Source: JABDFW01 sp035550215 (lineage in GTDB: Bacteria; Bacteroidota; Bacteroidia; Chitinophagales; Chitinophagaceae). Taken from it: a stretch of 64,000 bases of DNA. The notes under the pieces were generated by a model that was not told the DNA's origin, ran no database searches, and worked only from the letters and a program-made list of their open reading frames with translations. Both the position numbers and the translations under genes were made by a program. Below, one piece after another: positions 58,643-64,000 of this stretch. Numbering within the stretch: the first letter of the stretch is position 1; every line of letters starts with the position of its first letter. The stretch covers positions 1-64,000 of the forward strand of contig DASZPM010000033.1 in the NCBI GenBank assembly GCA_035550215.1, in the 5' to 3' direction.

Positions 58643-59467
58643 TTACATAACCACTATCTTATCTGTGTACTGCTTTTTTGTTTTTTCATCTATTAACCGC
58701 AGGTAATACGTGCCGGTGGCCAAAGTTGCAGGCAGGTTTATTTGTGTTTGTGTCGGGCCTTTTGAAGCAATAAAGGGCTTAATTAAAACAAGCTTTCCGC
58801 TGTTATCAAATAATTGAATCGTGTAGTCTCCTGCTTTCTTAAGGTCAATGTTTATAAAGCTTCCGCGATGTGCGGGGTCGGGAAAAATTTTAAAAAACTC
58901 CATGTGAAGTACCCTGCGAATGATGTTTGGTAAAGTATCAATTTTAGCAGGTGCTGTATAAATTTGTACCACGCCGACAGCCCCCACCAACGACTTCTCC
59001 AAGGCAAAGATGTCCAGAGAATCGTTTTTATTTCGCTCATTCAAAATATTGCTATCTACAGGTTGAGCCAAAAGAATAGGTTTATTGCTAACGGTAGGAA
59101 CAATAAGGTTTAATGATGTATTGATAAGCTGCTGCGAATGCACCTTTCGGGTGATTGTATGCCTTACCTGCGCTTTCCCTTTTTCAAACATCATCAGCAG
59201 CGGCATTATTGCCGCTATCCACCATGCTTTTCTTTTTTCATCTTTTAAAGGTTGCAACGGCCTTTGCAGTTGATCATTAGCAAAACGCCCGCAGGTATTA
59301 CCGGCTGCCTTGCTGAAGTAATGCAATATTTCACTATCTGTCATCGCTGTAAAATCAACCACCGTTTTTGCGCAGGCTTGGCAAAAGCGGCCTTTGGCGG
59401 CTGGCGTCATGTTGTCCCAATTCTCATGGCAGGGTGTGGGGATAGTTATATATAGCTGTTTTTTCAC
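58643..59467 (-). CDS. paralogue with N-terminal Cys domain and T9SS-type C-terminus
   Basis: A 274-residue paralogue of the gene at 57238-58605, starting at GTG. The first 100 residues are nearly the same, with Cys13, Cys29, Cys32 and Cys59 at identical positions, and the same hydrophobic segment. The carboxypeptidase-like modules are absent, replaced by a short unrelated linker (about 100-195). The C-terminal sorting domain (FPDPAHRG ... ATGTYYLRL) and final residues match the paralogue. It probably arose by duplication with loss or gain of the middle. It is divergent from the ECF sigma gene, 156 bases away. Confidence 0.75.
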   Translation of the reverse strand: MKKQLYITIPTPCHENWDNMTPAAKGRFCQACAKTVVDFTAMTDSEILHYFSKAAGNTCGRFANDQLQRPLQPLKDEKRKAWWIAAIMPLLMMFEKGKAQVRHTITRKVHSQQLINTSLNLIVPTVSNKPILLAQPVDSNILNERNKNDSLDIFALEKSLVGAVGVVQIYTAPAKIDTLPNIIRRVLHMEFFKIFPDPAHRGSFINIDLKKAGDYTIQLFDNSGKLVLIKPFIASKGPTQTQINLPATLATGTYYLRLIDEKTKKQYTDKIVVM

Positions 59468-59623
59468 GGTAAGGGTTTTGCCCTATATGATGCCGCAGCG
59501 AAATCTTTTGCATAAAATGGCTGAAAATTTTATTATTTTGTAACAGGTAATGCTGCACAGGCAGGAGTTTTTGACCCGTTAGCGCAAAAGCAACCATACA
59601 TACACCAGGCAAACTGACTTTTT

Positions 59624-60193
59624 TTGGCATTATTAAAATTATTAGACACAACACCCCGCACTGACGGGGAATTGCTGCAGCTTTTTAAGGAGAGCGGCAG
59701 TCAAAATGCCCTTGCCAGCCTTTACCTGCGCTACACTGACCTTGTTTACGGTACCTGCCTTAAATATTTAAAAGATGCCGAAACGGCCAAAGATGCTGTG
59801 ATGAATATTTACCAGGAGCTTTTAAAAAAGCTGCCTTTGCACGAAGTGGATAATTTTAAAAGCTGGCTGTATGTGCTTGCCAAAAACCACTGCCTGATGC
59901 AGTTACGGAATGCCAAAAAGATGTTTACGGTGGAATTCCAGGCAGAAATTATGCAATCAGAGGATTTTTCGCATCTTGACAATGTCTTGCAGCGTGAGCA
60001 GGATTTTAAAAGGCTGGAAAACTGCCTTGAAAACCTGCAGGAAGAACAAAAAAATGTTATAACGTTATTTTACCTGCAAAATAAGTGTTATAACGAAATA
60101 GTTGAACAAACCGGCCTTGACTGGAATAAGGTTAGGAGCATGATACAAAACGGCAGGAGAAATTTAAAAATTTGCATGGAAAAAAATGGCTGA
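59624..60193 (+). CDS. ECF-type RNA polymerase sigma factor
   Basis: A 189-residue sigma-70 family protein. Region 2 spans about 25-65 (ALASLYLRYTDLVYGTCLKYLKD ending QELLKKL) and region 4 about 125-180 (LQEEQKNVITLFYLQNKCYNEIVEQTGLDWNKVRSMIQNG). The reading frame has a stop just upstream at 59615, so TTG at 59624 is the most likely start. Its stop overlaps the start of the downstream membrane protein by 8 bases, the usual sigma/anti-sigma arrangement. Targets may include the nearby envelope genes, but no shared promoter was found. Confidence 0.88.
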   Translation: MALLKLLDTTPRTDGELLQLFKESGSQNALASLYLRYTDLVYGTCLKYLKDAETAKDAVMNIYQELLKKLPLHEVDNFKSWLYVLAKNHCLMQLRNAKKMFTVEFQAEIMQSEDFSHLDNVLQREQDFKRLENCLENLQEEQKNVITLFYLQNKCYNEIVEQTGLDWNKVRSMIQNGRRNLKICMEKNG

Positions 60194-61388
60194 AGACAAC
60201 ACATACACACCCTATACCCTGGCAGATATTGAGCGGTATTTGCAGGGTAAAATGAATGCCAGGGAGATGCATGACATGGAGAAGGCTGCCCTGCAGGACC
60301 CTTTTTTGTCTGACAGCATCGAAGGGTACAGCCAGGCTTCGTTCAGCACATCGTACACGCACCTTGATGAAATTGCCGCTTCTCTCGCAACCGAAAAACA
60401 GCAGGCGAAAGTTATTGCTATGCCCGTTAAAGGTGGCCGTATATGGAGGCGCCTGCTGATAGCAGCATCGCTGGCGGGTGCTGTGATAGTTAGTTGGGTA
60501 TTATTGGGCAGGCCGGGTTACACGCCGCATTATGCCGCGCTGCAGAAATTGCCGGCTTTACCCAAACCGGGAACCGGGGACAGTATAAACAGTGCCGTTG
60601 GCGACACGAAAACAATCGCCAAAACTATACAACCATCTGAAAAACAGTCAATTACAGCCACAGGTATTACTGGGAACAAGGATGCAGCCATTGCACAAAA
60701 CCAGCCAACTGTTGTTAAAGCCGCGCCAACGGAGAAAGAAAGTTTATTACTCCCAGGCGCTGATTCCATTGATGGCAGAACCGCTACCGCTAATTTGGCC
60801 ACCCACCCCTCAACCAATGAGCTTAATATCACTAAAAGCCTTGATGGCCCGGCAGCAAACCAGGCCAATTTACAGAAAACCAATATGCCCGTTGATGGAA
60901 ATTCCGGTTATGGTTTATTAGATTCAACCGCTGTTTTAAATAAAACAGCTAACGCTGAGGCCTTAAAGAAGCTTAATAACCACACGGCTTCTGCAAAACC
61001 AGCGGCCCCCCAGAAAAATATCAACATCAAACTTGTGCCGGTGCCCGGGTTTGATTCTACAGTTACAGTCACTTATCTTAATAACAAGAACGAATCGCGT
61101 AGTATAATTACAGATTCCAGCTTATTCCCACAGGGTGGCTGGGAAACTTTTCGCGATTATGTATCAAAGCAACTGCACAAGGAAATGGACACTACCAGCG
61201 AGGCATATATAGAGGGCGACGTTGAACTTGAGTTTACTGTTGACGACCGTGGCAATGCGCGGGATATAAGAGTTACCAGGTCTCTAAACCGGCAAAGCGA
61301 TACCCGGGCTATGGACCTAGTAAAAAAATGGCCGTCCTGGATAGCTACTAAAAAGCATAAAAAAGGCAAGGTGGTTATACAATTTTAA
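60186..61388 (+). CDS. membrane protein with TonB-like C-terminus, probable regulator of the adjacent sigma factor
   Basis: A 400-residue single-pass protein. Residues 1-85 are cytoplasmic with a helical segment (DIERYLQGKMNAREMHDMEKA) similar to anti-sigma N-termini of this phylum. The membrane helix is at about 88-108. A long Pro/Lys/Thr/Ala-rich periplasmic linker (110-280) follows, and residues about 320-400 are a TonB C-terminal-like domain (GDVELEFTVDDRGNARDIRV). It is translationally coupled to the sigma gene. The combination suggests an anti-sigma factor that senses an outer-membrane signal, or an energy-transducer-like protein; this is inference. Confidence 0.75.
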   Translation: MAEDNTYTPYTLADIERYLQGKMNAREMHDMEKAALQDPFLSDSIEGYSQASFSTSYTHLDEIAASLATEKQQAKVIAMPVKGGRIWRRLLIAASLAGAVIVSWVLLGRPGYTPHYAALQKLPALPKPGTGDSINSAVGDTKTIAKTIQPSEKQSITATGITGNKDAAIAQNQPTVVKAAPTEKESLLLPGADSIDGRTATANLATHPSTNELNITKSLDGPAANQANLQKTNMPVDGNSGYGLLDSTAVLNKTANAEALKKLNNHTASAKPAAPQKNINIKLVPVPGFDSTVTVTYLNNKNESRSIITDSSLFPQGGWETFRDYVSKQLHKEMDTTSEAYIEGDVELEFTVDDRGNARDIRVTRSLNRQSDTRAMDLVKKWPSWIATKKHKKGKVVIQF

Positions 61389-61410
61389 TTGAAAGGGGCT
61401 CCTTTCAATT
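61387..61410. terminator. bidirectional terminator hairpin
   Basis: AATTGAAAGG and CCTTTCAATT form a perfect 10-base stem with a 4-base loop, overlapping the stop codons of the two convergent genes (61388 and 61409). Confidence 0.7.
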
Positions 61411-62044
61411 ATTGGTTTACCACTTCCACACCGGGGTGTTTGCTCTTATCAAATACAAATCTTGAGTCGGGAATATCAGCGTTGGTATTTATTTTACTCA
61501 GGCTAAATTCAATCACGTTGTCGCTTTTATCTATCACTTTTGCTTTGGTAACTATGCTTTTAGCCTTATCCACAAAAACAGTAACCATTTTAAAATTCTT
61601 TCTTTTATCCGTCGGCTCCATGCTTATTTCATAATATTGGCCGGCAGATGAAACCAACTTGTACGTAAAATCTTTATCATAAAAGTCAGACATCAGGTTT
61701 TGCGGGCTAAGGGTTTTGCTGTCTTCATCCAGGTCTGCCTCAGTAACTTCATTTGTCTCGCCATTATAATTCCACGATTTTGTTCCGTCCGAATAAATTT
61801 CCGAAGTACCCTGTTTAATAAAATATTTCTGTCCTTTAATATTTATAACTCCCTGTACTGAACCGCGTTGTATATTTTTTTTGTCTTTGGTTATGTATGA
61901 GAAATTGGCGGTAATACCCTTAAATGTTTTAATTTTTGCACTTACTTTATCTAATACCTTTTTGGCATTAGCATCGTTTTGTGCATTGGCTTTCACCCCT
62001 GTTAACCCGGCAATTAATACAAAAAGGACATACAATTTTTTCAT
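61409..62044 (-). CDS. lolA: outer-membrane lipoprotein carrier protein
   Basis: A 211-residue periplasmic protein with a signal peptide ending NAQ. The mature part has the LolA half-barrel pattern: KTFKGITANFSY, GVINIKGQKYFIKQG, EIYSDGTKSWNYN, and LSPQNLMSDFYDK. LolA carries lipoproteins across the periplasm to the outer membrane. A TAnnTTTG element on the minus strand at 62064-62071 is a likely promoter. It is divergent from bamD. Confidence 0.88.
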   Translation of the reverse strand: MKKLYVLFVLIAGLTGVKANAQNDANAKKVLDKVSAKIKTFKGITANFSYITKDKKNIQRGSVQGVINIKGQKYFIKQGTSEIYSDGTKSWNYNGETNEVTEADLDEDSKTLSPQNLMSDFYDKDFTYKLVSSAGQYYEISMEPTDKRKNFKMVTVFVDKAKSIVTKAKVIDKSDNVIEFSLSKINTNADIPDSRFVFDKSKHPGVEVVNQ

Positions 62045-62063
62045 TCTCCATTTTTTAAGTTGG

Positions 62064-62071
62064 CAAAAATA
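62064..62071 (-). promoter_or_regulatory. probable -7 promoter element of lolA
   Basis: The minus strand reads TATTTTTG, an exact TAnnTTTG match, 19 bases ahead of the lolA ATG. No convincing -33 partner is seen. Confidence 0.45.
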
Positions 62072-62269
62072 GTTTAATATGTTATTTACATGAGACTTTG
62101 CATAACCAAAAATGTTTAATATGGTTTACGCGATACCCGGCAAATAAACGCCCGCCTGCCTGCAATGCAATCGTTTTGGCGGATGTTTTATGTTTTTATT
62201 AACTGAACAACAGCCATTTACATTTTTTCAGTGCATAATTTGCCGCAAAATCGTAACTTCGCAAACTTT

Positions 62270-63100
62270 ATGAAAAGTTTTCTCTACATCTTTTTTGCGG
62301 CTTTTGTCTTTGCTTCCTGCGCTTCCGAGTTTGGAAAGGTATTGAAAAGTAAGGATAATGAATATAAGCTGAAAATGGCAGAGCAATATTACACTCAAAA
62401 AAAGTATGATAAGGCCCAGCAGATTTATGATGACATATTTCCTTATTTTAAAGGCGACCCCCGCTTTGAGGATATGTATTTTAAATACGCTTATTGCGCT
62501 TTTTACTCAAAAGATTACTTGAACTCGGAAAACCTGTTTAAAACTTTTACGGAGAGTTTCCCCAACAGTTCAAAGGAAGATGAAGCGGAGTACATGCGGG
62601 CATACTGCTTTTATATGCAATCCCCCAAGGTAGACCTTGACCAAACCAATACGCAAAAATGTATCTCTTTATTCCAGGCATATATAAGTACCCACCCGGA
62701 AAGTACACGTATAAAAGATGCAACCAATATTATGGATTTGTGCAGGAAAAAGCTGGAGTTGAAAGAATTTAAGGCAGCACAGTTGTATTATGATATTGGT
62801 TATCCTGATTTTAAAGCCGCCGCGGTGGCCTTTTCCACGCTGATGGAAGATTTTCCTGATTCAGAAAAAGGCGACGAATATAAATTAGACGTTATAAAGT
62901 CTTATTACAAATACGCGCAGCAAAGCCTTTATGCAAAGCAGGAAGAACGTTACCAAAAAGTAGTAACTGAATGCGAGGAATTTAACGACCGTTTTCCTGA
63001 AAGTACGCTAAAAGCACAGGTGAATGAATTTAAAACACTATCTCAAAACAACATAAAAAAAATAAAAGATGAGCAAGCTAAGGCGACAACACAGCGCTAA
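62270..63100 (+). CDS. bamD: outer-membrane protein assembly lipoprotein
   Basis: A 276-residue lipoprotein. The frame begins at 62231, but ATG at 62270 starts a proper lipoprotein signal with Cys17 (FVFASC). The mature part is tetratricopeptide-like, with helices such as KMAEQYYTQKKYDKAQQIYDD and YFKYAYCAFYSKDYLNSENLF, the BamD pattern. BamD works with BamA to insert beta-barrels in the outer membrane. It overlaps rpoZ by 32 bases. Confidence 0.92.
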   Translation: MKSFLYIFFAAFVFASCASEFGKVLKSKDNEYKLKMAEQYYTQKKYDKAQQIYDDIFPYFKGDPRFEDMYFKYAYCAFYSKDYLNSENLFKTFTESFPNSSKEDEAEYMRAYCFYMQSPKVDLDQTNTQKCISLFQAYISTHPESTRIKDATNIMDLCRKKLELKEFKAAQLYYDIGYPDFKAAAVAFSTLMEDFPDSEKGDEYKLDVIKSYYKYAQQSLYAKQEERYQKVVTECEEFNDRFPESTLKAQVNEFKTLSQNNIKKIKDEQAKATTQR

Positions 63101-63413
63101 TACGGCCAGCGTGGTGGAAACCAAAAGCCTGGTTGATATTAAAGCAAAAACAGGTAACCTGTACCATTCAATTGCTATTATTGGCAAAAGGGCAAACCAG
63201 ATAAATATTGCCCTTAAGGAAGAATTACATAATAAGCTGGAAGAGTTTGCTACACACACTGACAGCCTTGAAGAAATACATGAGAACAAGGAGCAGATTG
63301 AAATTTCAAAGGCTTACGAAAAAATGCCTAACCCTGCAATTCTCGCTACGCAGGAATTTATGGAAGGTAAAATTTATCACCGCACTAATACGGATAACGA
63401 TCTTTTCAGGTAA
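63069..63413 (+). CDS. rpoZ: RNA polymerase omega subunit (Rpb6-like)
   Basis: A 114-residue protein of the Bacteroidota omega/Rpb6 type. The core helix region TGNLYHSIAIIGKRANQINIALKEEL carries the conserved I-x-x-R-A-x-x-I/L pattern that grips the beta-prime subunit. The ATG lies inside the end of bamD (32-base overlap in another frame), which fits translational coupling, and matches the usual short N-terminus of this family. A terminator follows at 63442-63471. Confidence 0.88.
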   Translation: MSKLRRQHSANTASVVETKSLVDIKAKTGNLYHSIAIIGKRANQINIALKEELHNKLEEFATHTDSLEEIHENKEQIEISKAYEKMPNPAILATQEFMEGKIYHRTNTDNDLFR

Positions 63414-63441
63414 ATGGAATGTTATTTATAGCCAATTTAAG

Positions 63442-63471
63442 AACGGCGGTGTTTCGCACCGTCGTTTTTTT
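63442..63471 (+). terminator. rho-independent terminator
   Basis: AACGGCGGTG and CACCGTCGTT pair over 10 bases (one G-T) with a 5-base loop, followed by a run of T residues. It ends the bamD-rpoZ transcript. Confidence 0.85.
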
Positions 63472-63563
63472 ATTACTTTAGTTGCCGGTTAGTTTATAGC
63501 TGCCGGACCAAAATAAAGGAAATATCAGCCATGGCCTATAAGCTATAAACCTTCTTACTCTAT

Positions 63564-64000
63564 ATGCTAAAAGGTAAAAAAATATTGCTCGGTATAACCG
63601 GCAGCATCGCCGCTTATAAAGCAATTTTACTGGTGCGCCTGCTTGTAAAACAAGGTGCTGAGGTAAAGGTTATATTAACGCCTGCAGCCAAAAGTTTTGT
63701 TTCACCCCTGGTATTGTCTACACTGTCCGGCAATAAGGTGCTGGCAGATTTGTTTGATGAAGATACCTGGGCAAACCATGTAATGCTTGGCCGCTGGGCC
63801 GATGTAATGGTTATAGCGCCTTTAAGCTGTAATACACTGGCAAAAATGGCATCAGGGCAGTGCGATAATCTTTTGCTGGCAACTTACCTATCGGCCACAT
63901 GCCCGGTAGTAGTTTCGCCAGCAATGGATGAAGACATGTGGCTGCACCCTTCCACCAAAAAAAATATTGCACTCCTGCAGGAATATGGCAACAAAATTAT
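63564..64000 (+). CDS. coaBC: phosphopantothenoylcysteine decarboxylase / phosphopantothenate-cysteine ligase (3' end outside window)
   Basis: The frame from ATG at 63564 is open to the window edge (145 complete codons). It starts MLKGKKILLGITGSIAAYK, the FMN-binding N-terminus of CoaC. The catalytic His lies in WANHVMLGRWADVMVIAPLS, and PAMDEDMW is the substrate-recognition clamp in its Bacteroidota form (Asp in place of Asn). The enzyme makes 4-phosphopantetheine for coenzyme A. The CoaB half lies beyond the window. Only the first domain can be confirmed, so the bifunctional call follows from the family. Confidence 0.92.
   Translation, partial: MLKGKKILLGITGSIAAYKAILLVRLLVKQGAEVKVILTPAAKSFVSPLVLSTLSGNKVLADLFDEDTWANHVMLGRWADVMVIAPLSCNTLAKMASGQCDNLLLATYLSATCPVVVSPAMDEDMWLHPSTKKNIALLQEYGNKI

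Overview
The window looks like chromosomal DNA from the Bacteroidota, probably a Chitinophagaceae-type organism. This rests on the AT-leaning base composition, Bacteroidota-style -7 elements (TAnnTTTG) before several genes, type IX secretion C-terminal sorting domains, ELWxxDGT repeats, a DUF5916 protein, an Rpb6-like omega subunit, a LytTR regulator with its LytS-type kinase, and a BamD/LolA envelope set. Genus cannot be fixed from sequence alone. No rRNA, tRNA, CRISPR array, IS element or prophage was recognised.

Left region (1-20,100): eight head-to-tail genes on the minus strand, each coding for a roughly 800-residue double MacB/FtsX-type permease; the leftmost is cut by the window edge. 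No ATPase partner is present. Three of the genes have leaders of about 175-305 bases, and all three leaders share one layout: a TGGCAT-N5-TTG(A/T) element like a sigma-54 -24/-12 promoter, with two TGTNCG-N4-CGNACA palindromes 21-22 bases apart centred about 95-98 bases upstream of the predicted transcript start. This divides the array into one six-gene operon and two single-gene units under what looks like one enhancer-dependent regulator.

Middle region (20,100-47,000): a DUF5916 outer-membrane-type protein, an alpha/beta hydrolase, an XRE/S24 repressor with a palindromic operator at its own promoter, a large unknown secreted protein, a LytS/LytTR two-component pair, a PQQ-type sugar dehydrogenase lipoprotein, a CobW-family GTPase, a dicarboxylate symporter, a 2055-residue alpha-2-macroglobulin with an embedded SusC-plug-like signature, an FAD oxidoreductase, guaB, an orphan CoA-transferase alpha subunit, a decayed glucanase-like remnant, an NTF2-like lipoprotein, a Tat-exported metallophosphoesterase and glyA.

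Right region (47,000-64,000): a T9SS-sorted ELWxxDGT repeat protein, penicillin-binding protein 1C, a WlbA/WlbB-like sugar oxidoreductase and acetyltransferase pair, a YkgJ-type cysteine cluster protein, XerD followed by a large inverted-repeat element, a frameshifted VWA/YfbK-type gene, two paralogous membrane proteins with an unusual N-terminal four-cysteine domain ahead of an internal signal-like segment, an ECF sigma factor overlapping a TonB-like membrane partner, lolA, bamD, rpoZ and the start of coaBC.

Functionally the window mixes housekeeping genes (guaB, glyA, xerD, bamD, lolA, rpoZ, coaBC) with cell-envelope and surface functions. The most unusual parts are the regulated permease array and the cluster from 55,190 to 61,390, where secreted or membrane proteins sit beside their own sigma/TonB-like regulatory pair.
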